From NCBI GenBank assembly GCA_021822495.1, contig JAKAQO010000001.1, positions 1 to 64,000 of the forward strand: 64,000 nucleotides of DNA, read 5' to 3'. The position numbers and the translations under genes were made by a program. The notes under the pieces are model-generated. The model was not told the origin of the DNA, searched no databases, and saw nothing but the letters and a program-made list of their open reading frames with translations. Shown one piece after another: positions 1-7,724 of this stretch. The stretch comes from a bacterium (GTDB lineage Bacteria; Elusimicrobiota; Elusimicrobia; UBA1565; UBA9628). Numbering within the stretch: position 1 is the first letter of the stretch; the number at the start of each line of letters is the position of its first letter.

Positions 1-875
1 CGATCTGGGACAGTCCCCTTTTCGGCTAAGGTTTCAAGAGTGCGGACAACCGTGGTCCCGACCGCGATAATTTTCCCGCCGCGTTTCTGGGTCTCTTCAA
101 GTTTTCGCAAATTTTCCGCGTCCACATGGTAATATTCCGCAAGCATGAGGTGTTTGCGGATGTCTCTTGAAATAATCGGTTTAAAGGTTCCGCGGCCGAC
201 ATGAAGAGTCAAGCGGCAAATGGAGATTCCCCGGCGTTCTATTTCCTCAAGAAGTTCCGGGGTAAAATGAAGCCCTGCGGTGGGCGCGGCGATAGAGCCC
301 AGGTTTCGCGCATAAACGGTTTGATAGGACTCCTCATCGTTTTTTTCGGATGAAACCGGCGCGGAAGAAGATTTTCTTTTTTTGAGTATGTAGGGAGGAA
401 GAGGCGGCAAACCGCTTTGAGCCATGTAAGTCTGAATGTCCTCGCGGTCAAACCATATCAGATATTCGCCGTCTTCGTTTAAACCCTCAATCTTTCCCGT
501 CAGATTTCCCGCAAAAATTAATTCCTGATCTTTCTTAAAACCGGAACCCAAAGCCGCCCAAAGCCCCGGCTCAATTTCGCGCGTGAGAAGAATTTCCGCT
601 TTCCCCCCGCTTTTTTTCTTTCCGACCAAGCGGCAGGAAAAAACCTTGGTCTCGTTGAGAACCAGGCAATCCCCCGGCGAGAGATAACTGGGAAGATCGC
701 AGAATCGCTGATGGAAAATCTCATCTTTCTGGCGATCAAAAATTAGTAAGCGACAATCATCTCTTTTATCCAGCGGGCTTGCGGCCAACAATTCCTCGGG
801 ATAGGAAAAACGATAGGCCTCAAGGTCAAAATCAACGGGAAGATTTAAATCGGACATAGGCGTATTCTCGCTCAT
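1..875 (-). CDS. queA: S-adenosylmethionine:tRNA ribosyltransferase-isomerase, 3' end cut by the window
   Basis: QueA transfers and isomerises the ribosyl part of S-adenosylmethionine onto preQ1-modified tRNA, making epoxyqueuosine in the cytoplasm. The ORF track shows only shadows here because the frame leaves the window. Reading the minus strand gives family-typical stretches in order: 'YPEELLAASPLDKRD', 'GDCLVLNETKVF', 'GSIAAPTAGLHFTPELLEE', 'GRGTFKPI' and 'GTTVVRTLE'. About 291 codons of the usual 340-350 are present. I chose the ATG at 875 because it forms an ATGA overlap with the stop of the caspase gene; an in-frame ATG at 857 is the alternative. The last visible residues, 'EKGTVPDR', are encoded by a GGGACAGTCCC palindrome in a variable part of the family. 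Identity is confident; the start is moderately so. Confidence 0.93.
   Translation of the reverse strand, partial: MSENTPMSDLNLPVDFDLEAYRFSYPEELLAASPLDKRDDCRLLIFDRQKDEIFHQRFCDLPSYLSPGDCLVLNETKVFSCRLVGKKKSGGKAEILLTREIEPGLWAALGSGFKKDQELIFAGNLTGKIEGLNEDGEYLIWFDREDIQTYMAQSGLPPLPPYILKKRKSSSAPVSSEKNDEESYQTVYARNLGSIAAPTAGLHFTPELLEEIERRGISICRLTLHVGRGTFKPIISRDIRKHLMLAEYYHVDAENLRKLEETQKRGGKIIAVGTTVVRTLETLAEKGTVPD
7..17. repeat. GGGACAGTCCC palindrome inside queA
   Basis: The 11-base near-perfect palindrome GGGACAGTCCC lies within the queA reading frame and encodes the G-T-V-P of 'EKGTVPDR'. The same core occurs at 11241-11331, 19183-19205, 19251-19274 and 63185-63275, so it belongs to a dispersed repeat family rather than being specific to queA. 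Confidence 0.6.
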
Positions 876-2935
876 GGAACTAAAATAATAGGATTTGCCT
901 CGGCCACGTTTCCAGGTAAAAGTTCGGGAGTTTGCGTGCGGTTTTTCATTCCCGCCGCGTCCTCAACTTTCGGACGCAAATAACTATAAAGAGACTGCAC
1001 CGATATTTCTTTAGACTTATTCTTAGCCGCGCCGTTAAGCCCCTTTAAAAAATAATAGGTAAAGAGCCCGTGCCCTTCCGAGTTGAGAACTTCCGCGATC
1101 TGAGCGCCAGAGGCTGCCGTCATCGCGGCTACCCTTGTCGATAAAGGAGCCGATGGTGAGACAGTCAATAAAGGGCGCATTCCCGTTGGAGATAGAGACC
1201 TCGCGCCTCGCCCGGAAAAACATGAGTCCAAAGCGGCCACCACTTGTCGAGCGGGTAATTTCCCAAGAGTCAAATAAAGTCGAGAAAGGGGATAGGCCGT
1301 CTCCTTAAGATAATTAGGATCGCCGTCGGCGGGAACCAAATAAGTTTGATGAGTCTCCGGATCGGCCGCCCCATGACCTGAGAAATAGACAAAAACGGTG
1401 GATGAAGAGGAAACGACCTGCGGCAGCCAACCCTCCAGATTCTTGACCAGGGCCGCGCGCGTCGCTTTCTCATCTTTCAGCCAATGGATATGGCGCGGAG
1501 CGTACCCTAAAGCCATAAGATGCGCGCGCATAGCCTCGGCGTCGTGATCGGCAAAATCCGCCGCCGGAAGATTGTTTTCGTAATGTTCTATGCCTATCAC
1601 CAAGGCAATCTTAAACGGGTCCTCGGGAAAATGATAGGGAATGGCGTCCACATCGGAATGAATGACGATACGCACGGGAGAGACATGTTCTCCATGGTTT
1701 GGCGCGGCGGGTTTTGAATAATTTTGACCGAGCAATGAGGAAATTTTTTGATTTTTCGAAAAATCTTCGGCGCTCAGCCCTTGATTATTTCTAATGCTCG
1801 GCCAAGCCCCGTATTGGAGAAGAATCTGGACCATGGGAAAATTCTGTCTTTTGGCCGCCTCCATCAAAGCGGTATTTCCTGAAGAGTCTTGAATATTAGG
1901 ATCCGCTCCTTTTTGAAGAAGCGCCTTAACCTGATTAAACGCCCCGCCTTGAACGGCCAACATCAGCGGAGTGACGCCCAAGAGCCTTCTCCGCGCGGCT
2001 TCAAGACCCAGAAGTTGAGATTCCTCTTTTTGCGTTTCTTTACGAGGATTAAGCGCATAAGATTTCTTCAAGGAATCCAAGGCCGGGCCAAACTGCCAGG
2101 AATACTCCTCGGCCAAAGCCGCGTCCCAATAAATTTCTGACAAAGACTCTTTGCTAAAATGAAGGTCCATCACCTTTGGGTTTTTAAGGGCCGCATTAAA
2201 ATCTCGGGCGGCTTGAGCTATTTTTCCGGCCCGCACATCTTTGATTCCCTGGGCCACTTCAGAGATATCTCCCACTTTCTTAAAATCCGGATAAAACATT
2301 TTCCTAGACGGCAAAAAAAGCTTCGCCAAATCACCCGCCGCGGCATTGACGCAATTCTCGGTTAATTGCCCGCGGTCAATAGCGCCTGGAGAGGCGTTTT
2401 TGGCCTGGGTTTGCGCTTGACAAACTTTTGCGATAGTTTGAGAATGAATTAATCGCCCGGTTTTAGCATCCGTCACGTCTAAATGCCCGCCGATGCGGAG
2501 TCTCCCCACGCGCGTTTTTAAAGGACAAGGATGGGCGCGGTTATTCCACTGACAGGTATCCGGAGATTCCCTCACAAACTCATAATAATTTTTATTGATG
2601 GTCCCGGAAATAAATGCCGCATCGTGAAGAAGCGCCTCAATGCTTCCTGTCTTGACGCTGGCCGCATCTTGATTTTTGGCCAAATCATATTCCGCGACCA
2701 GGACATTGAGCCGATCACGGTTCATGAAATTAAAATTTCTCGAACGCGACAAATCCACGGCCAAAGAATCCTTAAAGCGCTGTCCCGCATTCCCGTTCAT
2801 ATCCCCAAATGCAAAGCTCCGATAGGGAGACAAATCAATCGCCGAAGGAAAGGTGACCGCCATGGGAACCTGAACCGTAGAGCAGGAAATAAGAAGAAGC
2901 GGGATGAAAAAGCATACGATTCGCCGGAAAGTCAT
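872..2935 (-). CDS. lipoprotein with ankyrin repeats and a C-terminal caspase-like (C14) domain
   Basis: A 687-residue predicted lipoprotein. Residues 1-17 are a signal peptide ending in a lipobox ('LLISC', Cys18). Residues about 30-220 look like a CsgG/LPP-type lipoprotein domain ('FKDSLAVDLSRSRNF'), about 225-310 may be TPR-like helices, and about 320-395 carry ankyrin repeats ('GVTPLMLAVQGG', 'GNTALMEAAKRQ'). From about 440 there is a caspase/metacaspase fold: 'IALVIGIEHYENN', then 'YFSGHG' with His521 and 'ALDSCFSG' with Cys572, the expected catalytic dyad. It overlaps the upstream receiver-kinase by ATGA and queA by ATGA, so it is the sixth gene of a coupled signalling operon. Substrate is unknown. 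Domain calls for caspase and ankyrin are strong; the N-terminal domain assignment is tentative. Confidence 0.85.
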   Translation of the reverse strand: MTFRRIVCFFIPLLLISCSTVQVPMAVTFPSAIDLSPYRSFAFGDMNGNAGQRFKDSLAVDLSRSRNFNFMNRDRLNVLVAEYDLAKNQDAASVKTGSIEALLHDAAFISGTINKNYYEFVRESPDTCQWNNRAHPCPLKTRVGRLRIGGHLDVTDAKTGRLIHSQTIAKVCQAQTQAKNASPGAIDRGQLTENCVNAAAGDLAKLFLPSRKMFYPDFKKVGDISEVAQGIKDVRAGKIAQAARDFNAALKNPKVMDLHFSKESLSEIYWDAALAEEYSWQFGPALDSLKKSYALNPRKETQKEESQLLGLEAARRRLLGVTPLMLAVQGGAFNQVKALLQKGADPNIQDSSGNTALMEAAKRQNFPMVQILLQYGAWPSIRNNQGLSAEDFSKNQKISSLLGQNYSKPAAPNHGEHVSPVRIVIHSDVDAIPYHFPEDPFKIALVIGIEHYENNLPAADFADHDAEAMRAHLMALGYAPRHIHWLKDEKATRAALVKNLEGWLPQVVSSSSTVFVYFSGHGAADPETHQTYLVPADGDPNYLKETAYPLSRLYLTLGKLPARQVVAALDSCFSGRGARSLSPTGMRPLLTVSPSAPLSTRVAAMTAASGAQIAEVLNSEGHGLFTYYFLKGLNGAAKNKSKEISVQSLYSYLRPKVEDAAGMKNRTQTPELLPGNVAEANPIILVP

Positions 2936-4071
2936 GAATTCTTAGAGACTGGAATCGTAAAGAAAAAAGTCGCCCCGCGCCCAATTCCTTCGCTTTCAAC
3001 GCCCATTTTCCCGCCATGGGCTTCGACAATTTCTTTGGAGGTCGCCAGCCCCAAGCCAAGACGCCCGCCTTTGGAAGCGTCCGGACCTTGATAAAAACTT
3101 TGAAAAATTTTACTCAGTTCCGTCGGCAAAATTCCGTCTCCGGAATCCTTCACTCCGAATCGAACAGCGGGGCTCGATTTTTCATTTAGAACCGGCCGCG
3201 CATAAACCAAAATTTCCCCGCCCTTGGAAGTATAGCGAATGGCATTTTCAAGCAAATTGTTAAGAACCTGGGAAATGCGCCTCTTATCAGCGAAAATTTC
3301 CGGCAAGGATTTTTCTATTTTTTCCGTGAATTTAATTCCGCGGGCCGCCGCCCGCGCCTGGGAACCCGGCAAAACTTCTTGCAAAAGAATTTCGGGGTCG
3401 AAGGTTTCCCGCTCAATTCTAAATTTTCCGTTCTCAATGGCGGCCCAATCAACCAAGTCCGCGGTCAAGCGCGTCAATTGGCTGATGCTGGAAGAAATCG
3501 CGACCATTCTTTTTTTCTGTTCTTCCGAAGGGCTCATCGTTTGAGACAGAAGCTCAAAACTCGCCTGAAGGGCCATTAAAGCGTTCGATAAATCATGGGA
3601 AGCCATGGAAAGAAATTTGGATTTCATCCGGTCCAGATGCTCCAATTCCTCGTTGGTTTTTTTAAGTTCGAGATTCATTCTCTCGTTTTCCCGCATCAAG
3701 CGCAACTTTTCCAATGAGTTTGAAATCGAGTGTTTGAGGCGGTCTACGTCGACCGGCTTGACCAAGAAATCCGCGACCGATTCCTGAAGCGCCATTACGG
3801 CAGTTTCCTGGGTTCGGTCCGCCGTAAGCATTAAAACCTGGCTTTTCAAATCGATTTTTCTAATTTTCTTGATAATCTGAATTCCAGTTGAGTTCGGCAA
3901 ATTATAATCCATCAAGATCACGTCAAATGAGCGCGCCCGCACTTGGTCCAAAGCCTCCTGTTCTCCGGAGGCCTTAAATACTTCATAACCGGCATCTTCA
4001 AGAACGTCGGACAAGGACTCCCGAATATGCGGGTCATCGTCTACGATTAAAATGCGCGCCTTGGGTTCCAT
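2932..4071 (-). CDS. hybrid protein: N-terminal receiver plus histidine kinase
   Basis: A 379-residue soluble signalling protein. Residues 5-120 form a receiver with acidic pocket 'VDDDPH', phospho-acceptor Asp55 ('LMDYNLP') and Lys in 'LVKPVD'. A coiled-coil linker leads to a HisKA domain whose H-box is 'ASHDLSNAL' (His159), an unusual variant of SHELRTPL. The ATPase domain shows the N-box 'NNLLENAIRYT', G1 'DSGDGI' and G2 'GLGLATSKEIVEAHGG'. With the receiver first and no sensor domain, it is built to be switched by another kinase, most simply the Cache kinase encoded directly upstream, whose stop overlaps this start (TAATG). It in turn overlaps the caspase lipoprotein gene (ATGA). The phosphotransfer order is inferred. 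Confidence 0.9.
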   Translation of the reverse strand: MEPKARILIVDDDPHIRESLSDVLEDAGYEVFKASGEQEALDQVRARSFDVILMDYNLPNSTGIQIIKKIRKIDLKSQVLMLTADRTQETAVMALQESVADFLVKPVDVDRLKHSISNSLEKLRLMRENERMNLELKKTNEELEHLDRMKSKFLSMASHDLSNALMALQASFELLSQTMSPSEEQKKRMVAISSSISQLTRLTADLVDWAAIENGKFRIERETFDPEILLQEVLPGSQARAAARGIKFTEKIEKSLPEIFADKRRISQVLNNLLENAIRYTSKGGEILVYARPVLNEKSSPAVRFGVKDSGDGILPTELSKIFQSFYQGPDASKGGRLGLGLATSKEIVEAHGGKMGVESEGIGRGATFFFTIPVSKNS

Positions 4072-5951
4072 TATGCCTCAACCTTTTGCGAAATGGGAAT
4101 ATGGAGACGGAAAATAGTGCCTCTCCCGACTACGCTTGCAACTTCGACTTTGCCGCCGTGACGATCAATGACTTTTTTCACGACCGCAAGCCCCAAGCCC
4201 GTTCCACGCGCCTTGGTGGTAAAAAACGGAGCGAATATTTTTTCAAGCGTTTCCGGAGGAATGCCGGGGCCGGTGTCCGAAATTTCAATGGCCGCCATAT
4301 TAGCCTCGGACAAAAAGGTCTTGACTCCCAAAATTCCTTTTTCCGGCATCACCTCGATGGCGTTTCCAATAAGATTTCTCAGCGCCTGCTGCATCTCGGT
4401 CAGGTCAATCTCAACCGGAGGATTGGACGGAACAAAAATTTTTTGAAGCGTGATATGAGGCGGAAAGGGATAAACCGACAATAATTCTTCCAACCAATCA
4501 TTGAGACGAACGGTCTCGGGCTGAAGTTCGCGCTGTCTTGAATAGGTCAATATCTCGTTGATAATTCCGTTAGCCTGCTGAATCTCGGATTCGATAATCT
4601 TGACATGCTTGGAAACTTTTGGATCTTGCGAGAGAACGGAAGCGAGCTTGGTTTTAATGAAGTAGATGGAGTTATTGATGACCGCCAGAGGATTGCGTAT
4701 TTCATGGCCGACGACGGAAGCCATTTGTCCAATCGCGGCCAAACGCTCTTTTTTAATGAGCTCTTCTTGCGCCGCTTTCAGCTCACGAGTGCGCGCTTCA
4801 ACCCGTTTTTCAAGAGTTCGGTTCAAGCGCTCAAGCTCTTGCTTAGTGTCCACCAGTTCGCCGGTCTTTTCTTTCAAGGATTCGCTCATGGACAAAAACG
4901 CCTGCGCCAAATCTCCAATCTCATCATTGGTCGTCAAAACCTCGGGGAAATCCTCGAATTGTCCCATGCCTACTTTTCGCGCCGCGTCCTTAAGAGCTCT
5001 GAGGGGCTGCGTAATATGCCGGGAAACGGCTAGGGACAAAACGATGATGGCGATAATCACCCAAACCAAAAGCCTCAAGATTTGAGAACGCATCCGGGCG
5101 GCCGTGTGGTAAGCGGCTTGAATGGATTCTTGAACGTAGACGATCCAATCCAAACCGTTGACATCCGCATAAGCGCTTAAAAAACTTTGACCGCTTGAAA
5201 GAGTCATCTCTCCGCCGCCGGAATCGGCGACCTGGCTCGTTAAAATTTTCAAAATCTCGCCGTTTAGGCGGGCATCAGGCTTATAGACTTTTTCCGGGTC
5301 GGAATGGGCGATTAAAAACCCATCCGGACTGGCGACGGCGGCCGAGGTTTCGCTCGATGGCGGAAATTCCATCGACAGCATGGAAGAAAGCCCATTGAGG
5401 CTGATTTTTGCGGCCAAGACCCCGACAGGGGTTTGTCCGGGTTTTGGAGTTCCAATAGAAACCGCGATCGTCACCGTCGGATAAATGCCTTGAAATCTCT
5501 TTAAAGCGCCGATAAATTCTCCCCGGGCTAAAGCCGTATCAAAAAATCCCTCGGACTCCATATCGCGTAATTGGGGGTTGGGGCCGAGAAAGCGCCCTTC
5601 GCGAATTACTTCATGACCCGCGGAATCCAGGACAGAAAGTTCAAGAATGGCGACATGAAGGCTCATGAGATGTTTGAGATATTCATCCTCCAGCGCCTTG
5701 TTTCCGGAAACAAATTGGGGCAACGCTGCGGATTCTTCTAAGATGTCCCGATAGGTCGCGATATATTTATAGACCGTCTCGGCGAAACTCTGGGCCAAGG
5801 ATTTTTCCGTTCCCAGAATTTGTTGATGAAGAGAAGCCTGGGAAATATTAATGAGGTAAAGCCCCGCCACTCCCATGGGAATCAAGGAAATAATGAGAAA
5901 CCAGAGGAGAATCTTGTAAGCGAGTCTGCCTCTTTGAGTGGTGGATGGCAT
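4071..5951 (-). CDS. membrane sensor histidine kinase (extracytoplasmic Cache-like sensor, HAMP)
   Basis: A 626-residue inner-membrane kinase. TM1 lies at about 12-32 ('ILLWFLIISLIPMGVAGLYLI'-like segment), followed by a periplasmic sensor of about 255 residues resembling double Cache domains, TM2 at about 290-312, a HAMP linker ('ITQPLRALKDAARKV'), a coiled coil ending 'KKERLAAIGQMAS', the H-box 'GHEIRNPL' (His416), and a GHKL ATPase with 'LRNLIGNAIEVMP', 'DTGPGIPPE' and 'GTGLGLAVVKK'. The kinase half is of the NtrB/AtoS-like class. The ligand is not predictable. It lies 11 bases after a lone receiver gene and overlaps the downstream receiver-kinase by one base, so all are probably one operon. 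Confidence 0.92.
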   Translation of the reverse strand: MPSTTQRGRLAYKILLWFLIISLIPMGVAGLYLINISQASLHQQILGTEKSLAQSFAETVYKYIATYRDILEESAALPQFVSGNKALEDEYLKHLMSLHVAILELSVLDSAGHEVIREGRFLGPNPQLRDMESEGFFDTALARGEFIGALKRFQGIYPTVTIAVSIGTPKPGQTPVGVLAAKISLNGLSSMLSMEFPPSSETSAAVASPDGFLIAHSDPEKVYKPDARLNGEILKILTSQVADSGGGEMTLSSGQSFLSAYADVNGLDWIVYVQESIQAAYHTAARMRSQILRLLVWVIIAIIVLSLAVSRHITQPLRALKDAARKVGMGQFEDFPEVLTTNDEIGDLAQAFLSMSESLKEKTGELVDTKQELERLNRTLEKRVEARTRELKAAQEELIKKERLAAIGQMASVVGHEIRNPLAVINNSIYFIKTKLASVLSQDPKVSKHVKIIESEIQQANGIINEILTYSRQRELQPETVRLNDWLEELLSVYPFPPHITLQKIFVPSNPPVEIDLTEMQQALRNLIGNAIEVMPEKGILGVKTFLSEANMAAIEISDTGPGIPPETLEKIFAPFFTTKARGTGLGLAVVKKVIDRHGGKVEVASVVGRGTIFRLHIPISQKVEA

Positions 5952-5962
5952 GCGGCCCGAAA

Positions 5963-6355
5963 CTAGCCCTTGCGGCGAGTGAGCATTTGCCGAATTCGCG
6001 CGGAGAGTTCGACAATATCAAAAGGTTTGGTCAGGTAATCATCCGCTCCCAAGGCAAAACCTTGTTTTTTCTCGTCTAATGACAGAAAGCGCCCCGTCAT
6101 CATGATTAAGATCGTCGTTTTGGAGCGTTTGCGGAGTTCCTGACAAATCTGGAATCCCGAGGAATCCGGCAGTTGAATGTCCATGATCACGATATCGGGA
6201 TTAATTTTTGCCGCGCAATCAAGCCCAGACTGAGCTGTTCCGGCCAAGGAACACTCAAAACCGTCTAATTCCAAAACCTCGGCCAAACTTTCGCGCAAAT
6301 GAGCGTCGTCATCAATGACCAAAAGCTTGGCATGATTTTGTTTCGTCATTTTCAT
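5963..6355 (-). CDS. single-domain response regulator (CheY-like)
   Basis: A 130-residue stand-alone receiver with 'LLVIDDDAH' acidic pocket, phospho-acceptor Asp59 ('IVIMDIQLPDSSG'), Thr/Ser switch region 'IMMTGR' and Lys in 'DDYLTKPFD'. All residues needed for phosphorylation are present, unlike the upstream regulator. There is no output domain, so it probably relays or sinks phosphate within this operon. The start overlaps the stop of the upstream gene (TAATG); a second in-frame ATG two codons later is possible. It is close in sequence style to the receiver of the 2932-4071 protein. Confidence 0.92.
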   Translation of the reverse strand: MKMTKQNHAKLLVIDDDAHLRESLAEVLELDGFECSLAGTAQSGLDCAAKINPDIVIMDIQLPDSSGFQICQELRKRSKTTILIMMTGRFLSLDEKKQGFALGADDYLTKPFDIVELSARIRQMLTRRKG

Positions 6356-7179
6356 TACCTCCGCATTTCAGAACTCGGGGGAATCAATTTGTAGCCCACG
6401 CAGGGAATGGTCGTCACGTATTTCGCGGCGGGCCCCAATTTTTCCCGCAAGCGCCTCACGTGAACATCCACGGTCCGAGGGGAACCGAAATAGTTATAGC
6501 CCCAGACGCGCTCGATGAGATAGGGGCGGCTCAAGACGCGGTTGGATGAACTTAAAAACACGTAAAGCAAATCAAGTTCCTTGGAAGTCAGATTGACTTT
6601 TTTCCCGCTGATATGAAGGGTGTAGCTCGTTAAATTGAGTTCAATGAGCCCCATCTTGATGATTTCTTCCGAAGGCGCCGTCTGGGTGCGGCGAAGAAGC
6701 GCCTTGATGCGGGCCACGCACTCGGCCGCGTCCCAATTCAAGGATAAGCACTCATCCGCCCCCGCGTTAAAAAATGCGAGGCGAATGGCGGCTTGAGAGG
6801 AGCTGGAAACGGATGCGCCGTTGGCCGCTGCGTCGCCGGAAAATTTAACGCGAATAGCGTCCACCGGCTTTTTCCCAAAGGCGGCGTAAGCGCTCCGCTG
6901 CGGCGCCGCGGTTTGAGTTTCCCCATGTTCAACCACGGCGACAATCGGCATTTGCTTATAAAGCCCCTTCGCCCTTAAATTTTTGACAATCGCAACCCCG
7001 TCCATATCCGCCAATTTTTCTCCCACAAGGAGGAGACCGGCATTTTGTTTGGAAAGCTGCGTCAAAACCTCTTTTGATTTTTGCGCGACGGAAACCGCGA
7101 ACTGGTTCGCCGACAGCGCTTCAATCAAAACGGCCGCGCGATTAGGCTCGCGAGAGGCGTAAATGGCGCTGATTTTCAT
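6355..7179 (-). CDS. OmpR-family DNA-binding regulator with a degenerate (pseudo-)receiver
   Basis: A 274-residue protein with a clear OmpR/PhoB winged helix at about 175-270 ('VNLTSKELDLLYVFL', 'RPYLIERVWGYNY', 'RTVDVHVRRLREKLG'). The N-terminal 165 residues follow a receiver pattern but the phosphorylation site is gone: the acidic pocket is replaced ('ISAIYASREPN'), the acceptor Asp aligns with Gly53 ('LLLVGEKLADMDG'), and the conserved Lys-Pro aligns with 'SLNW'. About 40 extra residues, including an Ala/Ser-rich stretch, are inserted before the last helix. It should therefore bind DNA without classical phosphorylation, perhaps responding to a partner. It overlaps the upstream membrane-protein gene (ATGA) and the downstream receiver gene (TAATG). 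Confidence 0.88.
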   Translation of the reverse strand: MKISAIYASREPNRAAVLIEALSANQFAVSVAQKSKEVLTQLSKQNAGLLLVGEKLADMDGVAIVKNLRAKGLYKQMPIVAVVEHGETQTAAPQRSAYAAFGKKPVDAIRVKFSGDAAANGASVSSSSQAAIRLAFFNAGADECLSLNWDAAECVARIKALLRRTQTAPSEEIIKMGLIELNLTSYTLHISGKKVNLTSKELDLLYVFLSSSNRVLSRPYLIERVWGYNYFGSPRTVDVHVRRLREKLGPAAKYVTTIPCVGYKLIPPSSEMRR

Positions 7180-7613
7180 CCTTCGGTCTCTTCCTCCGCT
7201 TCCGCCTCGGATAATTCAAGGTGCAAGCCCGAAAGCCCTCCGGGCCCCACCAAAAAATTATAAATGACGGCCACGACCAAGAGCATCGCGTCCATCAACG
7301 CCGCATAAAACGCGGTAAAGAGGATGATGGAAACAAACTTAAGAGGAGCCGTCAAACTATCGGCATTAAGGCCGGGAGCGATTAAAAACGTGCTGATTCC
7401 CCCGAAAAGTCCAATCAAACAAAATAGAAGGGAAAAAACCGGCTTCACCGCCGCGAAAAGAGACAGACCCGCAATGCCGACCCCGATGATTTCGATAGCC
7501 GCCCTTTGCGCCACAAACCCCATGGCCGCGCAAATGACCCCCACAACGACTCCTGTCGGAATCATTGGGTGATTATGCCAATACGGATTGATTCGCTTCA
7601 GATGATAGTTCAT
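7176..7613 (-). CDS. small membrane protein of unknown function
   Basis: A 145-residue protein I do not recognise. It has about four hydrophobic segments (roughly 18-37, 39-60, 58-80 and 88-122) and a very acidic C-terminal tail ('SEAEAEEETEG'). A hydrophilic N-terminus contains His and Tyr residues. It is the first gene of the six-gene signalling cassette, with the ribosome-binding site GGGAG 7-8 bases before the ATG, and overlaps the pseudo-receiver regulator by ATGA. Position suggests it senses or anchors something for that module, but nothing in the sequence proves this. Confidence 0.65.
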   Translation of the reverse strand: MNYHLKRINPYWHNHPMIPTGVVVGVICAAMGFVAQRAAIEIIGVGIAGLSLFAAVKPVFSLLFCLIGLFGGISTFLIAPGLNADSLTAPLKFVSIILFTAFYAALMDAMLLVVAVIYNFLVGPGGLSGLHLELSEAEAEEETEG

Positions 7614-7724
7614 AGTAGTTCTCCCATTCTTCTAAACCCTGAAACCGCCAGCATCTTCAACAGATTAACAGAACTAGAACAAAGATTCAAGAGGCTGCAA
7701 TCCTAAAACGCGAAAAAACCATTC

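Noticed and set aside
2531-3091. 186-codon plus-strand ORF over the caspase/kinase junction
   Set aside because: It is antisense to two well-supported genes and has no recognisable motif or ribosome-binding site; a shadow of GC-skewed codon usage.
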